Below, one piece after another: positions 25,390-38,405 of a DNA stretch of 64,000 bases. Position 1 is the stretch's first letter. Each line of letters begins with the position of its first letter. The notes under the pieces were generated by a model. The model was not told where the DNA came from, ran no database searches, and saw nothing but the letters and a program-made list of their open reading frames with translations. Position numbers and translations under genes: made by a program. Where the stretch lies: NCBI RefSeq assembly GCF_000237925.1, contig NC_031502.1, forward strand, positions 21,264,909 through 21,328,908, in the 5' to 3' direction. The stretch is from Schistosoma mansoni. Lineage: Eukaryota > Platyhelminthes > Trematoda > Strigeidida > Schistosomatidae.

Positions 25390-25940
25390 TAGAAAATTAA
25401 ACCAGTAGTACTACTCCTGATACTATTATTATCTTTACTACTTTGGTATTTATCGTGATAATTTTATATTGCTGTGTTCAAAGGGGTGTGACAACTTGAG
25501 TCGACGCACATATGTCAGATTCCATATCGCTTAAGATCGATAGTTGTTGATAGATCTGACCAATAAGTATGTACCTAATAACTTGGCTTAAATCAAAAGT
25601 TAATGAGTTCACGATTTGAAACCATTTTTGGTTTGACTGCTCTTATCTTTTCTTGAACTGACGCTTTCGATAACGACCATTATAGGTCAAAGTAGGCAAT
25701 GGTTGAATATTTATAACACATACTTCCGCTGATAAGGATTCAGAGACTGATCAACTAATTTATAATTTTCACTAACTTTCTTAATTTCACTAATTTATAT
25801 TTGCTTGAATCATTCGATGCCTAGCCTTTCTCTAAACCACTCATACTATTACTATTCTGCGACGACCTGAAAATTTCATCTCTGTGCTAATAAGACATAG
25901 CAACTTGAGGTGATGTTCACATATTATTCTAGATTGACCT
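25390..25940 (+). mobile_element. LINE 3' UTR fragments
   Basis: Two fragments, 25390-25530 and 25850-25940, with TACTACT-rich lead, TGATAATTTTAT and the GACAACTTGAGTCGA/GCAACTTGAGGTGA blocks. They carry no coding sequence. Confidence 0.5.
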
Positions 25941-26154
25941 GAGATAAAATTTCAATTCGTACACGACTAAATTTTTAGTCAATTTTTTCCTTAAGAGTAT
26001 TCTTGATCTGAAATCAGAGATAAGGCTTTGTTGTGATTTCTGTGAAAAAATATGCGTACTCGTACTGGAGCATTATCAGAGTTTAAGTGTATGTTTCATA
26101 GGTTGTGATGGTTTATCTAATGATTCTTCTAAGTAACTAATGGTAGTATGGACT

Positions 26155-26312
26155 GCCTCCAAGTGCTCTGGTACGGCCGAGGGTGGGGAGAGTCAGCTCT
26201 CCCTGTCGAAATGCTTTCACATGGCCACGTGAATACAACCACTGCCAGGGAAGTTCTACTCACTGCCTTTTCGCGGCATTACTGTTGTTTACGATATAGG
26301 GAGGACAAAAAG
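26155..26312 (+). mobile_element. Retroposon family C, 5' fragment
   Basis: The first ~158 bp of the element in plus orientation, stopping abruptly after AAAATGTCCGG. It shares subfamily variants (GAGTCAGCTCTCC, ACCACTGCCAGGGAAGTTC) with the full-length inverted copy 260 bp to the right. Confidence 0.65.
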
Positions 26313-26569
26313 AAAATGTCCGGTTGGGTAGTACTGTCTTTAGGCGTTTCTTGAGTTTTTATTTAGCCAGTTACAAACTATTGTCAACTTAGCAGCTTAC
26401 ATAATGCATATCTTAAGTTCTATGTATAACGCAAATTACCTAGCGCTACTCTATTATGTTAATGTGTCATGTAATGCAACATTGTAACGTGAAAATTAAC
26501 ATGCATTGATGCGAAATATGGTAACACAGACCGACAAACACTTGTATCAGGTGAGGGTAAATAGTTTGT

Positions 26570-27078
26570 TTTTGTCTAAACACATAAACATTGGTACAAG
26601 GAGGCACCAAATACATACGCGCCACATCAATCCTTCTGTTTGTGTGGGGGCCGGAATACCGCCCGGGTGCCCAAACCGAAGCAGGTGGTTTCCTTAGAGG
26701 GTCACACACCGAGCCTTCGACCTAAAGGTCTAATCCGCAAATCAGTGGAGCGACGTCAGGATATGCAGTCCCATGATAGCCGGTGATCAACAGTGGGTTT
26801 ACACGCCATTTGTTCCCTACAGATACTGGAGCCTATATGCACCACTGGTTTGAAATCTGATTTCCCAACTCCCCTAGGTGGACCCTCCGAGTCCACCAAC
26901 CCGGCTGAAGCGCCAGACATTTGCTTTTTGTCCTCCCAATATCGTAAACACCAGCAATGCCGCGAGAAGGCAGTGAGTAGAACTTCCCTGGCAGTGGTTA
27001 TATGCACGTGGCCATGTGCAAGCATTTCGGGGGAGAGCTGACTCTCCCCACCCTCGGCCGTACCAGAGCATTTAAGGG
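26570..27078 (-). mobile_element. Retroposon family C, inverted full-length copy
   Basis: Minus-strand copy of a distinct subfamily, facing the 5' fragment at 26155-26312 so that both 5' ends point outward. The tail is TTTTTGTCTAAACACATAAA on the left. The pair may come from one event with inversion of the 5' part, or from two insertions. Confidence 0.7.
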
Positions 27079-27480
27079 CTGAAGAATATTGAATATAAAG
27101 TTGGTCGAAATCGCCTATATAGACGTAAATTAATCCAGTTAGAAGTATAGAAATCAGATCCTGGTACTTATTTATGTATGACTTGAAGATTTTCTATACA
27201 CCCTGAAGAGACACTTTCAGATTTTTACCACAAACATAAAAAGTTCAATGCCAGTTACAGATATCTCTTTAAACGATGTATGGATTTAGAAAATACGCCG
27301 AACAAACGCTCTTGGAGCGCGATAGGTACACTACTGTAACAATGTATCTAAATAACCAAAATAAAGACGCACTGACAGTCTCGACTTTGGATATGGCAAT
27401 GATCTTGCAAATGTCTCGTTTTCTCATTTATATCAACTTGACTTTATGACAGTTGGGTTGGCTAACAGATTTCACAATGA

Positions 27481-27541
27481 CATTTATTTATTTGAACACA
27501 TAAATATTGGTACAAGGGGGCACCAGATATATATGCGCCAG
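27481..27541 (-). mobile_element. Retroposon family C, 3' tip
   Basis: Inverted (ATTTATTTATTTGAAC) tail plus about 45 bp of the 3' end, followed directly by unrelated sequence. It is an extreme 5' truncation, about 400 bp from ZSWIM exon 2. Confidence 0.5.
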
Positions 27542-27912
27542 AATGATAATACACAGCTCTTTAGAACTTGAAATTATTTCTGGGTAAGGGTATTACTGAC
27601 CCTTCCCCCGGTTAGCTTTTGAAAGTGTATGGAGATAAACGTACAGCGACTGACTTTAGATAAATCAGTTGAAAACTAGCTACACTGACGATATAAGGAA
27701 CGACTTGTATATATTCCGAGGAAATATTAAAATACTACACCAGTTACTGTAACAAAGTCAAGAACCTTTAACAGAAAAGGTATGATTTGCTTCGTGCTCT
27801 AAAAATACTTATTTCGTGAATAAACCTTAGAATCTCATTTAGGAAAAAATTCACAGGTCTCAATATATATAACTACATTAATTCTAATACATGAACTGTT
27901 GGTTCTATGTTA

Positions 27913-28224
<312 letters not shown>

Positions 28225-28268
28225 TCAAGTGAAATCCTGTAGATTGTAAGATTTTGTAAGAAACATAC

Positions 28269-28620
28269 CGATCTGAATAACATTTTCTACACAATTATTC
28301 AGGAAATATTCCAGCCCTTGATAATACGGGATCTTGTCGCGGGTTTTATCGGTCTTTGAGTGAAAGGATGCGTAGGTATAAATATCGCTATCTCTTTGAG
28401 GGAAAGAGTAGTAAATTATTTTCTCCTGTACAGGTTCTGGTATGTGAACCAACATGCGTTCCACATATTCAAACGGTAGATATTCAGCTACAACTCTAGC
28501 ACTGAGGTCAAGTAGTGAGTTGATTGAGTTTCCCTTATGGTGGATCCGTGAGCATCCACCTTCCAACCTGCGAAGCTTAAAGGATAATGGGGAATCACAG
28601 GCTGATAATTTATGCTTCAT
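28269..28620 (-). CDS. ZSWIM5/6-like protein, exon 1 (N-terminus)
   Basis: First coding exon of a SWIM zinc-finger protein. The first in-frame ATG is at 28620, and an in-frame stop lies upstream of it. Residues 1-117 include the stretches SLLDLSARVVAEYLPFEYVE and HIPEPVQEKIIYYSFPQRD. These match the N-terminal block of vertebrate ZSWIM5/6 (SLLDIAARRVAEKWPF..., IPEPVQRRIVYWSFPRSE) nearly residue by residue. The exon ends ...ENVIQI + G at a GTATGT donor (intron from 28268), phase 1. Exon 2 follows after a 126-bp intron, the only short intron of the gene. ZSWIM4/5/6 proteins are thought to be substrate receptors of Cullin/Elongin-type ubiquitin ligases or nuclear developmental factors; that is family knowledge and not visible here. 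Identification as ZSWIM4/5/6 class is firm; which paralogue is not decidable. Confidence 0.88.
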
Positions 28621-28659
28621 GGCAACGAAGCATGTGCAGCAACAACAACAAAATGGCAA

Positions 28660-29830
28660 GACAACCGCCTACACCCTAACTTGATGGTTGTTCAAAGCCC
28701 GCACATCCCAAACATTCGCTCAGCTGACTGGAGAAAGTCGCACAGTCAAACAAACAAATCACATTTACATATGAACAACTTAAAGTAAATGTATAATTCA
28801 ATATTTTCAGCTCGTATGCGGCATTTTACCGTCCTATGTTATTTCATCTGTGACTTTTTACTGGAGATTGCTTTGGTGATGTAGACATCAAGCATGTATC
28901 GAGCCAGAATTCAAAGAGCTAGCTTCTGTCATACAACGATATTTTATTATTGTGTATATACTGAATTTGTAATCATAATAACCTTAGTTTTTGAATTCTC
29001 ATTAAATTCTATGTCTGTATAAGTCGTTAGTTGATAGGTCTTACAACCAGATTGTTAAACCCCATGGATAGCATAACTATGGAGTGACCTGTGTATAGTA
29101 GAGAGATTTAATTTCACTTGGATTGATATCCTGTGATATTACTAACGGTGGGTTACTTCTTAGTCGATCCGAATTTCTTTTGCATTTGTTGGCAGATGGA
29201 GCTCTGACTACGTGTTGAGGAAGAAATTCTATCTAGTTGACAATATGATGGCATGGTCTGCCATTTCGTCCTCAGTAGCGCTCATCCACGACCCTGAATG
29301 TGGGACTCGAAACTGGGACCTTCGACCTCGCTCGTAGGCGTCTTACACTAAGACTAAATGGCCGTTCAATGCTTCCAGATTTTCAATGTTGATCTACCTT
29401 GGATCAACTCATGAATTCAACCATTAAAATTAATACAATCTCCACAAACCACCATTGTAATAATAACTAGGAATTCCTGAAATAAGGCAGTTTAAAGATA
29501 GTAGAACCAGTTGAGCGCAAATAAACGTATTGCATTAGGAATTTGGAATTAGTGGGCAATCAAGTACAAAAGAATCTTTGGTTCGTAAAAATACCACAGC
29601 TTAAATGAGAATCAAAATTTCTGCAGTCAACTGTACTTTTTACCTATAGGTTCATCGTGTCTATTCGAACATGTATTGGATTAGACTCTGTATTATTTAT
29701 AATATGCTAATTTAAATTAGAATTAACAGCCGATATTGAAGCAGACTGGTAGAATTGTGAACTACTTCTGTACTGGCACCACTATATTAATAGAACTAAT
29801 CCCAAAATTCTGGACCTATCATGATATAAA
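28660..29830. other. Region upstream of ZSWIM-like gene
   Basis: Contains the putative promoter and 5' UTR of the minus-strand ZSWIM-like gene (no clear TATA or initiator recognised) and the family B foldback copy at 29260-29460. The rest is unremarkable AT-rich DNA. Confidence 0.4.
29260..29460. mobile_element. Family B retroposon, foldback copy
   Basis: Inverted head on the left (CATCCACGACCC ... GGGACTCGAAACTGGGACC) and plus-oriented 3' part on the right (GGCCGTTCAATGCTTCCAGA ... ACAATCTCCACAAACC). The orientation switches near 29350, at the ribozyme stem III. Confidence 0.5.
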
Positions 29831-31660
29831 TACCTAATCTTTAAGATCTTATGTGGAAGTTCCACTGTTTTCTACACTGACTCATTCTATCGTGACCATC
29901 AGCATTACAACGTCTAGCATTTTGATGAACATATTTGAGCTGGGAAGAGAGATATATATTTGATACGAAAGGCGGAAGACAATGTGACCGCGCCTGAATG
30001 ACCATGTCATGCCATTTCGATTGGATCTTTCCGAACTCACCACTAACGAACTCTTTCAAGTGTTACATGCTGAATAGCAATATTCTCAGTAATTATATGT
30101 TCAGCTTCGAGAATCGTGTGGTTATGAACAAATGTCATTATAGACTGACCTGGTTCTTCATAACGCACTCGGTCGTTGTGACTAGCTTCCATATGAACCA
30201 TTGATTTATTGGTCTGTTTTAGCAGACCCTCCATGGGTTGTGGAAACGTTTTTTCATAAGACTTTTTGTTTAAGCAATTTCGCCATTGTTTATTTTGGGT
30301 ACGGACTAGTAATTCCTCACTGAGGGACCTTCTCTGCTCTCCTCTCCGGGTCTTCGAACTTTTCAGCAGTGGAAGAATTGATGTTTGTTTTCAAGGTTTT
30401 GAAATTCCTTGCTTGGATATAAGTATGAAGGGACTTTGGAGTAATGAGAAATTTTCCGCACTTCGATTCCGTAGTTGGAAAGTTATCAAACACCTCATTA
30501 GGATCATTTCCATCAGTCAATAAGGAAAGCTGACCCTGAAGCATTCTTAACTTTTCTAGACCTAATATATACGGTCCATAGTCAGTGGTGAAAAACCCAC
30601 AACTTATAATTGAAGATTTATCATCTCTGATCAACAGATTTTAACATCCAAGAATTGAAATTTTATCAACAGTTATACTGGAAATGGAAACCTTGTTGGG
30701 CATAATTTTAGCATCAGGATTTATGACTTCAACTTCGCAACCGAAATGATTGACTTGATACTGTCAATTCCAACGATAAATCTTGAAAAACACCACTGGA
30801 CACATATAATCGTTTCTAAACATCAATTAAATTATCGGAAGTTACAAGCATGGATGATATATGATCGTTAAAATCAACCGAATTAGTAGGATCTGAATGA
30901 CAAAGTTTAGTATTACCTGCGGTGAACTGTACAGCGGTTTTACAAGCTTCCCGTATGTGTCTAAATTTACCACTTCCGAAATGTTTAAAATCACGAAACA
31001 CACATGAATTACATAAAAGAAATTGACCACAGGACAAACATCTACCGAGCTTGTGTTCACTTCTCTGACCTGCCTTGAAATTCCCCAATAAAATGTTTTC
31101 TGTATGGGATAACTAAGTAATGTAGTGAAGTTCTTGATGTCATGGAAGTCGATTCATGCACTGTCTTATAATCAATACACGCATTCCTAACATCTTGAAA
31201 AGAACACTTTGGCATTTCCATGAGCTCTTTTTCCAGATTAGGTATGTTAATTCCTGAAATCAATCGATCACGAACTGTACATGAAGTTGATTACCGAAGT
31301 TGCACTTGGCAGCTTGTTTCTGCAATCCAAGGATGAATTCTCTAATCTTTTGGTTATTGTGATGAATTATTTTATGAAATTTTGCTCCTTCACAACATTA
31401 GAAATTAGTACACTTCACATTGTCGAGTGGTAGTAACTTGAGGGTTGCGTATGGAAGTGAAATAGGCCTGTCTGGGAATGCCGAAGTCTTTAGTATTCTT
31501 TGGGAATCCTTTCCGATGAATGTGAGGAAATGAGCCACAATTTTATCATCCTTAACATCGTTCCTGGTCATGCTCCAGATTTAAAACCTGTACATGTGAT
31601 CTTCGAAATTTCCGAATTTGGATATATATTCAATCATCTCATCGCAGGTTCTATCGCAAC
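29830..31660 (-). mobile_element. Degenerate Ty3/Gypsy LTR retrotransposon (gag, protease)
   Basis: Minus-strand remains of a schistosome-type Gypsy element, broken by many frameshifts and stops. A gag capsid segment at 31057-31263 contains the pattern INIPNLEKELMEMPKCSFQD. A zinc-knuckle-like region at 30900-31060 (CLSCGQF, GHI/RHIREACK-like) follows. A protease/pre-RT linker at 30317-30634 contains GPYILGLEKLRMLQGQLSLL. Further left, 29841-30234 may be an integrase remnant, but this is weak. Reverse transcriptase motifs are absent and no LTR pair was found. It is a dead, internally deleted copy. Confidence 0.65.
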
Positions 31661-32849
31661 GCCAATATGATAATTAGAAATGTTCAAAATACTGTAGTAA
31701 CTAGGGCTTCCCAAGACAGTGAGATTTAAGCCAAATATAACTACATGAGCACCAATGAACGTAATGTATTCGGAATTCGTAATCAGCGGGAAATCAGGTA
31801 GAAAAGAATCCTTACTTCGCACAAGCTCCTCAGTATCGTAATCGACTTGGGTTCATTAGCTTGCAGTCGTCAAACCGTGGACCACTCCGTTTGTGCAGGC
31901 ATTTCTAAGCTTCTGATTACACCTTTTGTTTCCATGTCGCTCCCCATATCTTCATATCCTTAGAGCTTTGCAAGACCAATGATCACGAAATTAGGTTCAT
32001 CGTAAGAATGATTTTAACTCTGAAACCGTATCATAGGGCATTTCATTATGTGCATTTTTCCAGCTATATAAATTCGAATTATTCTGCACCATGTATTGGT
32101 GTCTGATTAACAAGTCATTTATTCATTGAACCAGTTACAACTGACTGCGATATTACCTAACATTACTAAGATTCTGTAATATGGGATTGTGTTTGAAGGT
32201 TTACGGTAGTTAGTGAAGGCTGTATATATATATATATATCATTCGATATATAAATGAATATCACACTTCTCTTTCTTTCAACAAATCAGTGATACACAGG
32301 TAACATTATAGAACTGAGATTTTTAGGGCGAATTGTTATTTCATTTGGGTACCTAAACTACCCTTTAAGAGTAAAGTTTTCTAGATTTTTGACGAGTACA
32401 CGGGTCATGCGTATACGATAGTAATTATAAGGTTTATGTTCAAAACATTTTTCAAGACATAACATATGATGATGCTCTTTCAGTGGCTCAGTGATCTACT
32501 TTTGGTTGCAAAATTACCCAAGCTCTCCAGCTGTGTCCAGGATTTCCCTTGTGCTCCGTACTCTTCTTGAGACAAGTAAATGATAATTTATTTTTAATAA
32601 CCATAAATTACATGAGGCTTGCCAATTTACAGACAAGACCGAATCGTCATAAACGTTACGTCATTTGTTGCGGTAAATTTATTTACCTATTTTGACCGGA
32701 GCATTATGGAGGAAGTTTTGTTGTTGAAGCAGGATAACAGAATCTTGCTGAATTAAAGCTAAATTGTGCAGTGCAAAAAGAAATTATGCGTCATGTGGAT
32801 ATAGCGTTTCAAAAGTGAACTGTTGTTAATTTATACTGCAAACGTTATG

Positions 32850-35560
32850 CAGTTTATAAAATAGACAAAATTTCTCGCATAATTTGGTGTTTATCGTAAC
32901 TGTTCTCCAAACGGCTTCTGTGACGGGTTTTCTTATAGGGAGGATTCTCCAAGAAGATATGAAGTAAATGTTTAAGTCGTGTGATTTGTATATGTAATTT
33001 AAGTGTTACCATCATGATAATGTATTCAAGGTTGAAATACTTGAAATTCTGAGCATAGTCTACTTCAAATTTACTATCCGCATCAATCTGGCAAGACCGT
33101 TTCTGCCACATGGTTTGGAGTTGTGTTGAGTGAAGATGATATTGTCTGTTTGATTTCTGAATGAACAAATGGTATAACAGTTCAGAACCAGTATTGTTAA
33201 AGACTTTCTAACTGGGCAGCTTCTAATATTTAGATGTTTAGATGCTTATTGAACTTAGGTTATACTCAGGAGTTTCAGCATCACTGTTAATTGCATCTAG
33301 GATGCAGTTCATTGGGTCCCGAAGATTTTCTTATATCAAGCTTATTTAACAGTCCAAAGACATGGAGTACTTAAATTGTCACATTGTCCAGTGTGTTTAT
33401 GGGGGGATTTGTGTTGATTGACGGGAAGGGTTTTTCTAAGGTACATGTATTGCTGAAGTCGTTTGAGAATACTTGCGCCTTACCATAACCATCCTCCACT
33501 AATCATGATGTATTACTGTATCCCCATAGTGCTGGAATATTTTCTCCTCTTTTAGTCCTTCGGTTTGTATAGAAATACAGGCGTTTAGGGCATTCTATAG
33601 ATTCCTTAACAGTTTTTTCTTCTCACAACCTTCTAGACTTACGGAGGGTCGAGGCACAGGTATTCCAAGCTCCTCGATATTGAGATTTTGTCTCATTAGT
33701 ACCCAGTAGACTAAATCCTTTCCACATTCTCCGCTTACGGTGAGGGGTGCTAACCTCCCTACTGAACTATGGTGGAAAGTTTCACGGCTTCCTTGATGCA
33801 GTTCAAGGGATGTGGGGTGCAGTAAATTTTTAGGTATAAATTTACAAATACATCCCAACCTGTTTCGTTGGGGGATTCCAGTTATATTGTCTAATCTACT
33901 GAACATACTGTTTGTATGTAATCTTGTATATTTCCTTTCCAGTCGTTAAGTTTGGGATGGGCTGACGCGTGCTCTTTTTTGACAACTTTTTGGAACAATT
34001 TTATAGAACTGTATGATCACTTCAACCTAGGGGTGGAATATAGTTGAGGTTGGTGGCGTCATCCTCATGGTGAACCAATATAAGATCTAGTAAGGATAAT
34101 TCAGAGCCTACCTAGCCGCTTCTTTCAAATGTTGCACTAGGGCACATGTGATAACCGCATCAACTATTCGTGCCCGGAGGAATTATCTGGCGATTCAGTT
34201 GGCAGATTTCCCCAGTCTACCATGGGTGCATTAAAGTCCCCTAGGATTAGACATCGACCACTTTGCGACCAAGTAATGAGACTGTCCAGCAAAACCTCAT
34301 GTACCTCACAGCTTGGACTGTGGTAGATCAGACCAGTCAGCAGCTCTTGTCCCTCGCATTTCAAGCGGCAACTACCTAATTCATGCGTCCCGCTCTCATG
34401 GGATACACTATCGACAATGAAAAATGGGATAGTATTTCTAATGAATAGAGCTAACCCCTCTTTTAAGCCTCTGGATTCTGTCGGCTCTTACCAACGTCAA
34501 ACCCTCAACATCAAGTTCCATACTATCTATAGGCTGTATGAGTCAAGTTTCTGTGACTGCGATTATATTTTGCTTGGTTGAGTCGATCTGTTCACCTATT
34601 TCCGACCGCTTATTGAGCAAACTTCGGATATTAGTGTAACAGGTCCGAAGCCTATTTAAATAGCTTCGTACTGCACCCATAGTGATTTCGGCATCATTCT
34701 CTGTAGAAGCCTCACAACCCGAAAATTTACAATTTTTAGGTCCTTTTCTCCAGAGTCTAACCTAAGTTATAGTTCGTTTTCAGCTTCTCATGTTTTTACA
34801 CAGTCTGCAATCGGTATGTCCTTACGTGCAAGAACTCCTAATCCCTTTAGTTTATATCCATTCTTTAATATTAAGTCCCGTTCATTAAAAGATTTAAATA
34901 CTACTTTAAGCAACGTGGTTTGATTCGGCTTTAAGTTTGCTTGACTGCCTAATTCACACGCCTTTAGCAAGGTGACTCCGTAGATATCTCGCTGCATAAG
35001 CTGATTAAGTAGCTGTTTTATCAAACCAATGTCATGCTTAAAACGAGTTTTAGGTTCTGAGCTTTCACTCTCCTTGATCCTATTAAAAGTAACTGACCTG
35101 TCACAGTGATCAGTCTTTAATTTCTCGGCTACTTTTCGGGAGGTTGCGTTTTCTTTCATATCTTTTATGCTGTTTCTTGTTTGCGAATTGTACGCATTCA
35201 TCAATTTTCGTTGGAGTAGCAACCATAGCCAAATTAGACATACTGTTGGATTCCTGAAGGTTATTGACGCTTCAAGCGATTGGGTTGGGTTACGTGCTAG
35301 AAACAGATCTAGCCTTGCGATCTCGATTCTCAGACGTTTCCTTCAGACTACCACTTGGAAGACGGAGGACAGAGGAAACTTCCTTTCTTTGGTTTTTATT
35401 TGGGACAAACCTCTTTGAAGTCGATCTTCCCTCCTTTAGTCTATGTGAGTCAGTTGTTACCGAGCTTGTTTGAGGTGGTTTCACATCAATATATGGGTCG
35501 AAAGTTCCCGATCTCGTTTGCTAATACACTTTTTAGCAGCATTTACCGTTAAAATGGCCT
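32850..35560 (-). mobile_element. Degenerate CR1-like non-LTR retrotransposon (ORF1, endonuclease)
   Basis: Minus-strand element, 5' end on the right. ORF1 remnant at 34788-35484: a Ser/Lys-rich segment, then LLKVVFKSFNERDLILKNGY and KDIPIADCVKT, typical of schistosome CR1-like ORF1. Endonuclease C-terminal part at 34100-34364, with GRCLILGDFNAPMVDWGN, the GDFN motif of apurinic-type endonucleases, followed in another frame by HHEDD- and PPLG-like remnants. From 33906 to 32850 only short broken stretches remain and no reverse transcriptase core is visible. Inactive. Confidence 0.65.
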
Positions 35561-37039
35561 CGGTTATCAAGCTGTTTGAATTCGAACAGCATTGTTGAAA
35601 AAACCATACGCAACCGTCTTTACTGAATTGTTTGAAAGATGCAGTCGTTGGATTTGCGCAAACTTTGTGTACGAGCCTTTACACTCATTGCACTTCATGC
35701 ATGAAAGCTGAAAGTGTCGCCTAGTTGTTTAGAGGTTTGGTTGACTCATGAATAAAGTGGCTTATTGTGTTTTTTCCCATAATCCATCCGCTAGTCAGTT
35801 CGAAGTGACAGAAAACTTATGCACAGAGAATTTCCGTTGTACGTCGGATCTACAATGCTATACTTTGGCTAACCCAGTGTAATTTCCTAGTTTAGAATTA
35901 GGTATATCGGTAAAACCTAATAACTGGTTTGAAAAGTGTAATAACTGGCTTACGAGCTTGAACTGAAATACAAGATTAGCCCAATTCTCCTCTTATAAAT
36001 GATTCTCAACTCTAATGTATCACATGGTGCAAAGTAACGCTGGTCACAATATATTTACAAGGTATAGAGTACCTCTGTGTTCCTTTGATTTTCAACTTAT
36101 CGCTTATACAAAGGCTACTGAGTACTGATGGAAAATATTCAGGTACTATATGGACACAGAATTTAAACAGTATTGGCGTGACTTCACACTCGTGAAAATT
36201 ACGAACCATACAAAACATACGTTTAGGTGCCATCATGTTGATTAACATGGTTTAGTATGAAAAAATAAGGTTATTCGAGTAATTTAAGCGATATTCTAAG
36301 ACAGTATTGCATTCGTATATTGATATAACATCCACTTCAAAATGAGGCCTAGGTTGCTGCATCCGATACTGATCCAAGTGTAGATTTTAATGCAAAACAG
36401 AAGTTGCAACCTTCTACACCATACTGTCACCTTATTTAATTTCTGCTGTGTGTCAAATACTTCATCTCTTTGGTATGGGTAGACTACTCCAGGTCATCAG
36501 CATACAAAAAGGACTTTCCTAATTTAATGCAGTTACAAATGATGTTGACGTGTATCACTGACGAAAGACAGCATAATGCACTCCCTTATTACTATCTTAG
36601 GTGCTGATAATTTTGAGTAATTTTGTACCAATTAAAGAATGACTGAAGCCAGATGAACAGGTGGTAGCGGACACCAAAATGACTGTTTATATACTTCAAG
36701 CTCATCTTCATTTATACACTATCAGTTATAGATTTCGATATGTTTACTTCATTGTTGACTTCACCTTCAAAAGAAGAACATCATGAGTGGATGAACTATT
36801 TCCCTAGGTTTCAATTTTGATACCTACAAATCTGCAAAAATAGATCTGCTTCCACTACACAACACACACTTTTTATTTCGTTTGTACTTCACAAAATCAA
36901 ATTTGTTAGATTTCACCCCATTGATAAGGAGAAAAATGAGATCAATCTGAAATTAGCGAGAAATTCAATTATTTGAGATGTCTGATACTAAATACAACTT
37001 ACTCTCATGAATGCATTACAAACACAATGTTATTACACT

Positions 37040-37190
37040 GTTCCAGTACCTTTCGCTTCAAACGCCATCGCGAAATCCACTCGGCAACTGAGTCCCGAAA
37101 GCCATTTGCTTGTGCTATAGGGTTGCAGTCCTAAAACATCAATAGGAAGATTCAAACAAACAAAAATAAACAATACTAAGTGAATTTTAC
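37040..37190 (-). mobile_element. SMalpha-type (family A) fragment
   Basis: Inverted tRNA-like head (CTTTCGCTTCAAACGCCATC ... ACTGAGTCC) joined to a plus-oriented tail (GCAGTCCTAAAACATC ... AATACTAAGTG). No ribozyme is present. It sits between two ~117-bp direct repeats (36923-37039 and 37195-37314). Confidence 0.6.
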
Positions 37191-37194
37191 CTCA

Positions 37195-37314
37195 TCGTTA
37201 AAGAGGAAAATGAAATCAGTTGGAAATTAGCAAGAAATTCAATTAGTTGAGATGACTGATACCTGAATACAGTTTACTCTCATGAATGCGTTACAAACAC
37301 AATGTTATTACACT
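37195..37314 (+). repeat. Direct duplication of 36923-37039
   Basis: Two ~117-bp copies (GAGGAAAATGAAATCAG..., ACTCTCATGAATGCGTTAC, ending TGTTATTACACT), roughly 85-90 percent alike, flanking a SMalpha fragment. It is too long for a target-site duplication; probably a local tandem duplication into which the fragment fell. Confidence 0.55.
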
Positions 37315-38405
37315 TACAGTGACATTTATATCTAGTGATTTTTTGTAACAACAAATTCAAGATCACATATTTTTCCCATTTGTCACACTTTTTATGTAAC
37401 CACACTTATATTCGATATTTATTGTTTTTCTGTATCAATGGTAAAGAAACGAATACTTTTGTTTGGTTATATATAACACTTCTTCACTACCGCGATTCTT
37501 AAAAAAATATAAACGTTGTATCCGCCGTCTATTCTTCTGCTTTAACGGCCACGGCCTTTGGTTGAAGATTATAATAGTATTATAACATCCTTTTAGGCCG
37601 TTCCACACTACGTTGGAGATTTGGCCCGGATCATTACTGAATAATACTACTGGATCTAATCTTCTTCATTTTGCTGTTGGTGCCATCACGTACAGAGGAA
37701 CCCTTGTTAACCAAGTGAACTTATTTGTGGTTGTTATCTCAGAAAGCAGCTTACAAGTAACATTCATTTCATAAAACTGTTACCATTTTGTTTCTCAATA
37801 TACCTTTTTATAATTTAACCGTAACTTGTTACCTTTTGCGTTAATCATAGACACACGCTTATGTTTGTAGTGTTAATTCTTTTGGTATATAGTTGGTAAC
37901 TTTGCGTATTGTTATATTTTAACTAAGCTCTTTCGCTGAGGTCCACCACACACTGTTTTAGTCCATTCACCACAGATAATGTAGTAAACTATCAATGTGC
38001 AAAGATATGTAGTGAACTGCTTTTCTCGACGAGAACGCGATTGGTAAAATGGAAACAATTATTATAAACAATTGTACCAGTTATTGTTTTACTGTACTCG
38101 TTTTGTTTAACTGTATCAAAATCACTTTTCGTTCCGTTATCCATCTTGTCCGTTTGAACTTTCTTAATCTCCACCCTTTTTGCCTGAACCATTTGGAACG
38201 TCTCGGTATTCATTCAATACCACGAGATCACCAATAAATAAACTTTATCTGGACTAATTACAGCCTTCTGGTTTACGAGCTGTCAAAGGAACCAAGACGT
38301 TTTCGGGCGCGTAATCTTATTGTAATGATGATCATAGTCAATGGAGACTCGACGCTATCTACAGATATTTTATTCTTTCCATTGACAAGATGGAACATAT
38401 ACATT

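Larger units (their letters stand above)
35561..38405. other. Unassigned region left of the palindrome
   Basis: Apart from the SMalpha fragment and duplication, 36783-36900 is a divergent inverse copy of 43075-43188. 37850-38300 has LTR-like features (AATAAATAAAC polyadenylation-type signal at 38233, then a GTTTTCGGGCGCG stretch), but no partner LTR was found. A 78-codon minus ORF at 36012-36248 is unrecognised. Confidence 0.35.

Noticed and set aside
32854-33168. 104-codon minus ORF as a separate gene
   Set aside because: It lies in the decayed 3' portion of the CR1-like element, with no independent start context or recognised domain.
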